From NCBI RefSeq assembly GCF_024679095.1, contig NC_066520.1, positions 14,012,209 through 14,076,208 on the forward strand: a stretch of DNA of 64,000 nucleotides. The letters are read 5' to 3'. Both the position numbers and the translations under genes were made by a program. The DNA comes from Eriocheir sinensis. Taxonomy: Eukaryota; Arthropoda; Malacostraca; Decapoda; Varunidae. Under the pieces are notes generated by a model. The model had not been told where the DNA came from and made no database searches. It worked only from the letters and a program-made list of their open reading frames with translations. This document shows positions 44,681 to 64,000 of the stretch, one piece after another. Within the stretch, counting starts at the first letter, position 1; each line of letters opens with the position of its first letter.

Positions 44681-45470
44681 CCTCCTTTTATACAGTGTCT
44701 CCTCTCTTTCTCTCCCTTTCTCTTTTTCTCCATCTTTCCCCCTTCATTTTTTGCGCCCTTCACTCTTCCCTCTTTGCTCTTCAACTTATCTTCCTTTTCC
44801 TCTCCCTTTCTTTATTCCCCTTTTCCTCTATCCTTTGTACTCTCCCTTCCTACTTAAGCTCCCCGTCCTTCTTCTCCTTCTTCACCTTTTTTTTTTTATC
44901 TTCGTATCTTCTCGCCTTTCAACTTTCCATCCTCCTTTTCTAATCATCTACTCTACAACTCTTATCTATTTTTTTTCTTTTCTTCTTTATCCATCTTCCC
45001 CTTCTACTCTTCTCCCTTCTTCTAATATTTCTTCTCTCCTTTTCTTACTTCCTTCTTTCTTTCATCCCTCCCTCTTTATCCTCTTCCCCTCACTCCTCAA
45101 TTTTCTAACCCTCTCTTCCATCCTCCTTCCTCCCTCCTTCGTTTTCTCCTCTCAGCTTTCCCCTCTTCTTCCTACTCCTTCTCTCCTTCCTTCTTTCCCT
45201 CTGCCCCTCACTTTTATATTATCTTACCCCTCTTCCATCCTCGTTCCTTTCTCCTTCGTTTTCTCTCTCCCTCCTCTTCCTCCCAACCCTCCCCTCTTCT
45301 TCCTTCTCTTCTTCTCTTTCTTTCTCCATTTCTTTGATCCTTCCCTCATTTCTTCTTCCCCTCACTTCACAATTTCCTAGCCTCTCTTCCATCCTCCTTC
45401 CTTCCTCCTTCGTTTTCTCTCCTCCTCTTCCTCCTCCTCCTCCTCCTCCTCCTCCTCCTCCTCCGTCAGG
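44681..45470. repeat. Polypyrimidine domain ending in (CCT)n
   Basis: C/T-rich for almost 800 bp. CTCTTCCATCCTCCTTCCT(C/T)CCT-like phrases recur at about 45112, 45230 and 45382, so part is a degraded array of about 120-150 bp units. CCT run at 45422-45463. Confidence 0.85.
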
Positions 45471-45634
45471 TAAGGTAAGGGCCACAGTGTCACCTGAACT
45501 AGAAATTTTAAAGCATTACCTGTGATTAACGGCGAGATTACCTGTGTGTGGGAGTGAGGGAGAGGGAGAGGGAGGGAGGGAGAGAGGGAGGGAGGGAGAG
45601 TGGACAGGGACGCGACAGTATAAAGCTCTCCCTC

Positions 45635-45673
<39 letters not shown>

Positions 45674-46190
45674 CCCATTATATATAGATCACTGTGAAGC
45701 TCTGTGTCCTCCTCCTCCTCCTCCTCCTCCTCCTTCCCTTATTAATTTTCCTCTTTTTCTCTTCTTCCACTCTCCTTCCTCCTCTTCCTCTTCCTCTTCC
45801 TCCTCCTCCTCTCCCCTTCAGGTAATCAGGTAATAGTCGTAAAATCACAACACAGGAGGAGGAGGAGGAGGAGGAGGAGGAGGAGGAGGAGGAGGATCAA
45901 TGTTAGGATCAATGGCTGAGGTTGATTGTTTTGATACATGTTTAATCTGGTCAAGAGAGTCCTGTTTTTTTTTCTTTATTTTATTTTATATTATTATTAT
46001 TTTTTTTGCAATGGGATGGTGGGCGAGTCATTCTTATCTTGTGTTTATTTTTTTATCTGTCATTTTTGTTTGTGTCGTTCTGTTTATCTGTTTATCTGTC
46101 ATTCTGTATATATTTTATTTTTTATTATCTATTTCTATCTTCTATTGAACATTTTATCTTCTGTCTATCTTTATTTTCTTTGTTAATTCA
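45471..46190. repeat. Mixed microsatellites and T-rich DNA
   Basis: GGGAGA repeats 45550-45600, (CT)n 45639-45671, CCT 45709-45732 and 45780-45810, GGA 45856-45896, then T-rich sequence with TTTATCTGT words. Confidence 0.85.
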
Positions 46191-46194
46191 CCTT

Positions 46195-46735
<541 letters not shown>

Positions 46736-47300
46736 TTTTTTTTGATAAGTGTTCATTGCTTTTCTTGGTAGTTTTCCTTTTTCTCTCTCTGTTACCTTTT
46801 GTTCTGTATTTATAGTTGTTGGAAGGAAGGAAGGAAGGAAGAAGTTGATAATGAATTTGTTTCGTCTTTTGCTTATTTTCTTCGTTTGTGCATCTGAGGA
46901 AAACGAAGTAGAAGAAACGGAGAAGCAGAATAAAAGCAGGAAGAAGAAGAAGAAGAAGAACTAGGAAAAAAAAGTAGAGGAAAAAGTAGAAAAATTTAAA
47001 TAAGGAAATAAGAAAAAAAAATGGGAGGAGGAGGAGGAAAAGAAGCAGAATAACAAGAAGACCAAAATCAAGAGGAAAACAGAATAAACCAAAAAAGAAA
47101 ACAAGAATAAGAAGAACAAGAAAAAGAACAACAACAGAAAGAGGAGGAAAAAAAATAATATAACAGAAACGAGATAAAAAAAAAACAGCAAGAACGATAA
47201 TGAGAACAAAAACAAGAGAAAGGAGGAGAGAGTTAAGCTGAGGCAGAGGAGAAGGAATTTTGAATGTCGAAAGAAATGAAAAGAAAGAAAAAGGACCAAA
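46736..47300. repeat. GGAA repeats and purine-rich DNA
   Basis: GGAA repeats at 46820-46838, then A-rich purine DNA 46900-47300. Confidence 0.75.
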
Positions 47301-47690
47301 AGAGTTGCCTCGAGTCATCACCATTTTAGCGAAGTAATCATAAAACGGAAGAAATCGCCTCGTTCCTCGCCTCTTTTTCGTCTTCTTTAATGCGTAATGG
47401 AAGGTTCAGCCCGCCACCACCACCGCCACCATCACCTCCACCTTCACCACCATCATCACCATCACTACTTCCACCACTCCTTCACCTCATCCATTTCTCA
47501 TTTCCACTTTTCTTATTTCTTTTTCTCTCAATTGTTCCATTTCTTCCCTCAATTTATTTCTTCTTCTTCCATTTCTTCTTCCTCTTCCTCCTCCTCTTTC
47601 TCTTTCTAATCCTCGTACGGTTTTACTTCTCTTATACCTCTTTCCTATCACCCATACTCTCTCTCTCTCTCTCTCTCTCTCATAATGCTT
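47301..47690. repeat. CCA and pyrimidine-rich DNA
   Basis: CCACCA/CATCAC repeats 47411-47470, C/T-rich to 47650, (CT)n 47658-47680. Confidence 0.75.
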
Positions 47691-47865
47691 CATCCGGCTT
47701 CGAACAGTCATCGGAACAAGACGGAAAGAGACTCCACAAGACTTAATGGACGAAACGCTAATGTGAAGCCGCTTCGTTCATTCGCCTCGAGACAGCGGAA
47801 GTGAAGCATCGCCGGCGTTAATGTTTTCTTCGGCTACATTAAATTGTCTTCATTGATCTTTTATT
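47690..47865. promoter_or_regulatory. Complex island, candidate conserved noncoding element
   Basis: Non-repetitive DNA with CTTAATGG, GCTAATGTG, CGTTAATG and CATTAAATTG cores, about 3 kb upstream of bap. Enhancer function is only an inference from position and composition. Confidence 0.3.
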
Positions 47866-48459
47866 TTTTTTTTTGTGAACTTTGTTCGAATCTACTTGCA
47901 ATTTTTTTTTCACGAATGCGTCTTTTTCTCTCTATTCATCTTTTTGTTTTGTTTTTGTTTTTTGCTGGAAAGGGTTGTAGGGGATAGTTGTAGGTTGTAG
48001 GGGACAGATTAGTAAGGAGGATAAAGATGAGGATGAGGATGAGGAGTAGGAAGAAGAGGACAGCAAGTATTAGGAGGAGGAGGTGGAGTTGATTGCTATG
48101 GTGGTTGTAGGTAAGAAAAATAAAGAAAACAGGTCATGAGATTAAGGGAAGATTAAATATGGAGGAAAAAGAAGAAGAAGAAATGATAGGAAAATGGAGG
48201 TGTGTCGGGTGGTGGAGGAGTTAGTGGTAAGGTAAAGAATGAAAAGAATGAAAAGAAAAAGAAGAGGTAGAAGTAGATAAATAAAGAAAAGGGGGGAAAG
48301 GAGAAGGTGGAGAAGGAGGAATGGTAGTTAGGAAGGAAGGAAGAGAAATAGGAAGAGGAAGGGAAAAGAAGGATGAAGAGGAGGACAATTTGTGGTTAAG
48401 AAGAAAAATAAAGAAAGGAAGAGGACGAAGTAAAGAAGTAAGGAAAAGGTTGAAATATG

Positions 48460-48494
<35 letters not shown>

Positions 48495-48830
48495 ACAGTA
48501 GGAGGAGGAGGAGGAGGAGAAAGAATAGTAGGAGAAGGAGCAGGAGGAGGATAAGGAGGAGGAGGGAGGACAGGTGGTTGAGATAATGGGGTAAAGAAAG
48601 AAAGGAGGTAGAGAAGGAGGAGGAGGAGGAGGAGGAAGAAGAAGAATAGTAGAAGGAGCAGAAAAAGGAGGAGGAGGAGGATTGGTGGTTGAGGTAATGG
48701 GGGTAAAGAAAGAAAAGAGGTAGAGAAGGAGGAGGAGGAGGAGGAGGAGGAGGGAGAAGAAGGAGGAAGAAAAATGGAGGGTGGAGGGAGAGAAGGAAGA
48801 TCGATTAATTTACTCTGACTGATCGTTTAT
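47866..48830. repeat. T-rich DNA then a long purine domain
   Basis: T-runs to 47970. G/A-rich 48000-48790 with (AGT)n 48463-48494 and a GGAGGA(GGA)n module repeated at about 48615 and 48725 alongside a GTGGTTGAG(A/G)TAATGGGGTAAAG-like phrase. Confidence 0.82.
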
Positions 48831-49399
48831 CTCTCCGTGTCTCGCCTTGGTCTTGGGTACCTGGAAGGCGTCTCTCCCTTACCTCTCTCTTTCCTCCTCC
48901 TCCTCTCAATACTCCTCTTCCCTTGTTTCTTTTCTTTTTCTCACCTCCCTTTACCACTCTCTTGTGCTTCCTTGTTCCTTTTATTTGTTTTGTTTTTTTA
49001 ACTTTCATTTCTTCCTTATTCCTCTCTTTATCTCCAGTTTTTCGTCGTCCCTTGTTCCTTTTCTTTGATTCTCTTTTTTTTCCTTCTCTTCCCTGTTTTT
49101 GTTTCTTTTCTCCCTTTCATTTTACTCCGTCATCACTCCTATTTCTCTTGGCTTCTCCTTATCCTCCTCTTCCTTTGTTGCGTTCTCTTTTACCTCACTT
49201 CACACCTCCTTTCCTTCCTCTTCGTTATTCCTCTCATTCCCAACACATACGCGAAGAGAAAACCGAAGTGAAAGAGCGAGAGAGAAAGAGAGGAAGGGGA
49301 AGGAGCGCGGGAGTGAGGCAGTGAGGGGAGACAAGGAGAGGAGGGGAAGGGACGGGAAAGGAGGGGAGAGGTGGGCACCCTTAGCATGCTCATACTCAC
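48831..49399. repeat. Pyrimidine block switching to purines
   Basis: C/T-rich 48870-49250, then G/A-rich 49255-49372. No gene. Confidence 0.75.
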
Positions 49400-50706
49400 A
49401 CACGCGATCCTTCTGGCAAAACATGGTGTCGGGGCGTGAGGGATTGGCCGCATCGGTAACTCCCCTCGACTGACGCACGCCCCGCCCAGCCTCTCCCCTC
49501 ACCTCGATCCCCTTACGCTGGTTGGCCAAGGCTAAGACCGCCCCTTGAAACCAATTAAAAGTGTCCAGGTGTCTCAAGGTACCCGAATCCCCTTATTTAA
49601 CCCCTTATGACCCCTTTTTTGGTGTTGTTTGGGGTTGAAGTGATGGAAGGGAGGTTGGAGTGTGAGGGAAAAATGGGTAGGTTGTGGTGGGGTGGTTATT
49701 GTGGTGGTGGGAAGGGAAATGGGGTGAGGGATGCGGTGGTGGTCGAGGCGGCGCTGGGCGGGGTGAGGGAGAAGCTAGTGTTCGCGTGGGACTAATGGAG
49801 CATCTGGTCGCAAGAGAGATCGAGAGTGAGAGCGAGAGAGCCGGGGAAGAGAGAAAGAGAGAGAGAGAGGAGGGTGGCAAGTGACAGAACCAATTAGAGT
49901 ACAAATAGTCTCCCTCACACCACCACCATCACCACCACGACCACCTCCTCCGCCTCCTCCTCCTCCTCCTTCTTCGTCTTCACCTCCGCCGCCGCCATTC
50001 GCCGCTGTGTCTCCTTACCCTCGCAGTAGTCACCGCCGCCTCCGCCACCGCCGCCGCCGCCGCCACACCCTCGACCCTCACTCTCCCCTCACTTGTCGCC
50101 CGTGACGCCCACCACTACCGTCGCCACTTCCATCTCCTCCTCCGCCACCTCCTCCCTCCTCCTCCCTCCACCTCTGCCTCCTCGTATCACACTCGGCCCC
50201 GCGCGGCAGAGGAGAGGAAGGTGTCCGCTTGAGGGGAAGAATAAGAGGAGACGGAAGAGGGAGATAAAGAGGGAGAGACACAGAAGACATCGACAGTGGA
50301 TTTTACTTGTGCGTTTCCAAGATTTGACAACTGAGAGACTTAACGTGTGTGTGTGTGTAGCGTGTGTTTTGTTGACTCGTATGGTGACTTTAGTGGACTT
50401 ACGGTCGTCGTCATCATCCCCGTCGTCTTCGTCAGCGTTTAACCGCCTAGACGTCCGCCATGGCCTAGCAAATGACATCGCGGGAAAGGAAACGTATCTG
50501 ACGGAGGGAGTGAAGAAGGGTAACTTGTACTTCGCAAACTGACGAAGGAGAAAACGTTTTTATCCCAACGTTTGTGTGTGAGAGAGTGTCAGATTCTCGT
50601 GAGTGTAGCCTCCCACTCCTCTCACTCCTCTCTTCGAACAAACGTCAACCACCAAACAGCACCACTCAAGGGAGGCCAGGAAGAGAAGAACCTTTGTGCC
50701 GGCGTG

Positions 50707-50761
<55 letters not shown>

Positions 50762-50772
50762 CTCGCCGGGTA
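49400..50772 (+). promoter_or_regulatory. bap upstream and 5' untranslated region (boundaries unresolved)
   Basis: This GC-richer stretch precedes the start codon. It holds a TATA-like TATTTAA at about 49593, CCAATTAAAAGTG near 49550, CAC/CCG-rich DNA (49910-50180), and a (GT)n tract of about 50 bp (50709-50760) ending 12 bp before the ATG. Several ATGs occur before 50773. One at 50572 is in frame with the coding start and would add 67 residues through the GT repeat (Val-Cys run). I could not place a transcription start. The call rests on position rather than a clear promoter motif. Confidence 0.4.
50709..50760. repeat. (GT)n immediately before the bap start codon
   Basis: About 52 bp of GT repeat ending 12 bp upstream of the ATG. 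Confidence 0.97.
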
Positions 50773-60385
<9,613 letters not shown>

Positions 60386-60837
60386 GGTGCCGCAGCGGAG
60401 GGACCTTGCGCCACCTCACACGCCGCCGTTCTTGCCGCCGCTCTCGCCCTTCGCTTTCTCTGCACCTCCGGGGTTAAGATGGCGTCTCTCTGAAGGGAGG
60501 AGCAGAAGGGAGCCATTGTATCGGGGGACTTGTATGTGTGGCCGCAGATGTGGTCAGAAATACGCACGCCGCGATGACCGCTGCGACAAGGGCACCGCAG
60601 CGCCCACGTGACCCAAGAAGAGGAAGTGATTTCAGGGATTTCCACGAACGTGTGATACGATGATGATGTGTAGTATGGACGAACGCCGCTGTGAGTTGAG
60701 TGGCGTTCATTGCCAGGCAGTGATGTTCGGCATCCATAAAGTGACGAGTGATAATGACGAGTCAAGTATTGCGAGAGGAAGACTTAGGACAAAAATGAAT
60801 TCAGCAATATAACTTTAGAAGATATCGTGGCAGACAT
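60386..60837 (+). other. bap proximal 3' untranslated region (inferred)
   Basis: This is complex, non-repetitive DNA directly after the stop codon. There is no perfect AATAAA here; an ATAAA occurs near 60737. Perfect AATAAA hexamers further downstream are at 62036, 62533 and 63638, so the true transcript end cannot be set from sequence alone. Confidence 0.4.
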
Positions 60838-61020
60838 GAAACTACCACATAAACGGAAGGAAAAAAAGAAAAGAAAACTCCGCAATGAAATGTACTGCGG
60901 ATTTAAAAGGTTATAGAAAAATTCCCCCGAAACTATCACATAAACGGAAGGAAAAAAAGAAAAGAAAACTCCGTATTGAAATGTACTGCGGATTTAAAAA
61001 GTTATAGAAAAATCCCCCCG
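60838..61020. repeat. Two-copy direct tandem repeat, 91 bp
   Basis: Units start at 60838 and 60929. Both read through CATAAACGGAAGG, an A-rich tract, ATGAAATGTACTGCGG and GTTATAGAAAAA, with only a few substitutions. The duplication looks recent and lies just 3' of bap. Confidence 0.9.
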
Positions 61021-61021
61021 A

Positions 61022-61165
61022 GCTAGAAGGCAAAGACAGTATAGCTCTGCAAATGGGCGCTACCTCTCTCACCAAAAAACTGCCGAGCGCCGGGATGGAA
61101 ATCTCAACTTTTCCGTCACGAGCCGAACCCCGGACCCACTGAACCACCCGGGCCCAAACTCTGGA
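61022..61165 (-). mobile_element. tRNA-like SINE fragment
   Basis: On the minus strand the sequence reads GCCCGGGTGGTTCAGTGG followed by GGGGTTCGGCTCGTGAC. This resembles the A and B boxes of a tRNA-derived RNA polymerase III promoter, but the spacing is short and the cloverleaf is not intact. It is likely a degraded SINE head; the boundaries are approximate. Confidence 0.5.
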
Positions 61166-61780
61166 ATGCGACAAATAATACAGAAAACAGAACAAATTAG
61201 GAAAATCTCGGTGCAGCGAGTGTGCGTGTTACGTGAAAACGATTACAATGAGCACAGACACCCCCACAGACGGCATGCCAGTGTACTACATGTGCGTGGG
61301 TGTTATTTGGACGCGTTACCGGTGTTACGTGTACGTGTGAGTGCGTGCGTGTGTGTGTTAGGCAAACGGACAGCTAAATTGCATGGGCCTCGCGTCTCTG
61401 CTCTTCGTTCAGGTACTTTATAGATCTGAAAAAAAGGAAAAGAGTAAAAGAAAGGTAGAAAAAACTTCGCGGCAATATGAAAGACACGATGTTCATTACC
61501 TTGTGTTAGTATTACGCCTTTGTTCAGGTAGTTTCTCCCTTTCCTCTTTTTTTTTTTACCTCACTTCTCTATTCTCCTTTCTCTTCCTTTTCCTTCTCTT
61601 CACTTGTTCTAACTCTTGCTTTTCCTTTTTTTATATATATTCTTCGTGTCGGTAACTTTATTCTCATGCCTCGCCTTGTATTTTCTTCCCTTGATTTCCA
61701 CTTAGTTTTTTTATATGATCCAAAGATACGAAAAAAAAAGAAACGCGTTATGAAAAAGAAAAGAAAACGTCAGTACTGAA
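61166..61780. other. Unique intergenic DNA downstream of bap
   Basis: Complex sequence with a T-rich stretch (61540-61700). Short open frames exist but none resembles a known protein. Confidence 0.5.
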
Positions 61781-61784
61781 ACAC

Positions 61785-61793
61785 ACACTCACA

Positions 61794-61873
<80 letters not shown>

Positions 61874-61910
61874 CACACGGCACCACCACACCCGCTTAGT
61901 ATACCTGTAC

Positions 61911-61968
<58 letters not shown>

Positions 61969-61980
61969 TAATAATAATCC
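61785..61980. repeat. (CA)n then (AAT)n microsatellites
   Basis: About 95 bp of CA repeats (61785-61880) is followed, after a short spacer, by about 65 bp of AAT repeats (61911-61977). Confidence 0.97.
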
Positions 61981-64000
61981 GTAGCAACCACTCCAGGGAA
62001 TACTTGTAATAATAACACTTAAAAAAAACCATGACAATAAAAACGAAATAGAGAACAATACCGACGATTACTTCTGTACATAAAGGATAAGGATAAAGAG
62101 ACAGGAGGAGGATGAAGGCTCGCTCTCTCTGTTCTCCGTGTAAGGTATCTAGACAGCAATAATTCTTACTACTCTAGCGGTAAATAGATAAGACGTTTAT
62201 TTAATTCCCGTATTTATGTAGGGAGGAGGACGAGAGGAGGACGAGGACGACGAGGAAGGAAGGAAAGGATGATGTGAGGATGCGTGAATGAGGAATCTAG
62301 TGTCGTGTTTTGCGTTTAAGAAAATAATCCGAGCCAATTTTTCAGTATTTTTTTCCATACAGACAGACAGACAGACAAACCCACCCACACCCACACACAC
62401 ACACACACACACACGCACACACACACACACACACTATCATAGGTTACTTAGTGAACGGTGTCTCGGCGGGGGAGTGTTTGCGTCCAGCGTTTTATCGCCG
62501 ACGAGCGCAGAACCGCCGCGGACCCACAAAGCAATAAAGAGAAAATGGGAAGTGCTAGGCTTACTACTACATTTATTACGTCGGGAGAGAGAGAAACAGA
62601 GGAAACTTGTGCCCTCATTACTGTATGTTAGTGGATCGAGAATATAAGTGCGTCTTCTTCTGTTACGTTTATGCATTGCGGTTTGAGACGTCGCTGTGTG
62701 TACGGGGAAGACGCGGAAAATGGATAATGCCAGTGTTGTTTGTGTTCCTATTACGTGATTGTGGTTTTGTGTTTCCGAATGTTTCTTGTGAGTGTGTATT
62801 TGTTATTTTTTTCTTACGATTAGAGGAGACAGATCGAGAGTTGAACTTAAAGAAGAAAATAAGAAACACTCGTCACATACCAAGAAAGAAAGCAAAGAAA
62901 AAGAAAGCGGGAGCCGTCGAGAAAATAATATAGTTTAGACCTGGTGGATCAATGGTTCAAGGAGACTCGTGTGACATTCATGACGGACAGTATATATTTT
63001 AAGATTTTGAAATAGTAACGTTTCGCGACTAGGGAATATTGATTAAAAGAATACATTGCCACGGACGTATATTAACATTTCCAGCCCAACTTATCCGCTT
63101 TTTCATTTTTATTTCTGGGACTGAGACTATAAATAATGAGAAAACGTTTGTGAATAATTGCGATACATTGTTTCTATCTTCATTTACATATAATTAAAAG
63201 TTTACCGCGCCGTTTGTTTAGTGATTTTAAAGAGAAAAGTAACGAAATCCCAACGTCACCAAACTACTGAACCCTACGTTGATTCTAAACTTGATTCTAA
63301 TTACAAGGATTGCTATTTTACAACATCAAACAATCTTTTAAGGGAAGGTTTTGTGACGACGGTGATGATTATGATCGCTTGCCAATGTTATCTTTGTGTA
63401 CGCGTGAAAATTTGAGAACGTAAGAATATGATGATTGATGTCCAAATATTTAATGACTTGTCAGACAGACGGAAAAGATTCAGTGGCATGTTAAGCAGAC
63501 GGAAAAGTGGTATCCAGTAGCATTCATGTAGGTGTTTATAAATTCCTCGATGCCTTCCTCTCCTCCTCCTCCTCCTCCTCCTCCTCCTCCTCGCCCCTTC
63601 CCGCAGTCTCCAGGTGTCGTCCGTGTTACGTAAAGCAAATAAAGGCGATTCCAACGTGCAGAAGCCGAGGAGGAAGAAAATAACAGAACACTTTGATAAA
63701 AAAATGTGAAATGTGGAAATATGAATGGGCAAATTACGTAAAAGGTCAATTCATGGCCTTGGCGGTGACAAGGACTACATCTTCTTGCCATCATGCAATT
63801 AATATTCAGGCAACAAAATTATATTACTCCACTCAACAACAACAAAAATCAGCAACAGAAAAGGAGACCCGTTACAAAGGCAGATCTCCGCAGTCTACAG
63901 TCTACAATCTACTCATGATGAAACAAATATAATTTACTAATACCTGCAGCTTTATATCATGGCACAGAGACAAACTGAAGTATACTGAAGGTAAAAACGT
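61981..64000. other. Intergenic DNA to the window end
   Basis: Mostly unique, AT-rich sequence. It contains CA repeats (62391-62434), (CCT)n (63561-63592) and two AATAAA hexamers (62533, 63638). The short open frames show no recognisable domain, and nothing else is identifiable. Confidence 0.5.
62036..62041 (+). terminator. Candidate polyadenylation signal AATAAA
   Basis: The first perfect AATAAA after the bap stop apart from A/T microsatellite context, 1.65 kb downstream. It lies just after an AAT repeat, so it may be fortuitous. Confidence 0.2.

Noticed and set aside
50089..50542. Upstream coding exon in CAC/CCG-rich DNA
   Set aside because: Frames on both strands are low complexity with no homology I recognise; it is more likely 5' leader or promoter.
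50572..50772. 67-residue N-terminal extension of Bagpipe
   Set aside because: It consists largely of a Val-Cys run from (GT)n, and the ATG at 50773 has better context.

Overview
The window looks like nuclear DNA from an arthropod, most plausibly a decapod crustacean. Three things suggest this: a split homeobox gene with standard GT-AG introns, a very high density of long microsatellites with polypurine/polypyrimidine blocks, and several dispersed short retroposons plus a CR1-type LINE fragment. The taxonomic call is an inference, because no species-specific marker is visible.

Only one protein-coding gene can be supported. It is a four-exon NK-class homeobox gene of the bagpipe/Nkx3 family on the + strand (coding exons 50773-51331, 58863-59026, 59685-59780 and 59996-60385; 402 residues). 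It has an N-terminal EH1/TN Groucho-binding motif, poly-His and poly-Ala runs, a PMDLS CtBP-type motif, a homeodomain with the NK-class Tyr54, and a C-terminal YYPYLC patch. Intron 1 is 7.5 kb and holds microsatellites, a diverged tandem repeat, a G-rich cluster with quadruplex potential and some complex islands. Intron 2 carries an antisense retroposon. No second NK-cluster gene is seen in the window.

Layout. 1-8.9 kb: pyrimidine and purine blocks, an 11-unit 105-bp minisatellite derived from a dispersed element, a 220-bp (GA)n and diverged tandem repeats. 8.9-10.2 kb: a satellite of nine diverged units of about 145 bp. 10.3-17.8 kb: duplications, purine/pyrimidine domains and a second copy of the dispersed element. 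17.9-22.9 kb: two tRNA-derived SINEs and a poly(A) retroposon. 25.8-28.6 kb: a cluster of mobile DNA (dispersed element copies, tRNA-like SINEs, the 3' end of a CR1-like LINE). 28.6-49.2 kb: mostly simple-sequence DNA, including a 35-bp satellite (35.5-36.7 kb), a 21-bp array (43.4-43.8 kb), a 540-bp (TTTC)n block and an E-box/CRE cluster near 32.1 kb. 49.4-64 kb: the homeobox gene with its flanks.

Most long open frames outside the homeobox gene are artefacts of strand-biased simple repeats. I found no RNA gene that looks intact, no CRISPR array, and no convincing novel multi-gene system.
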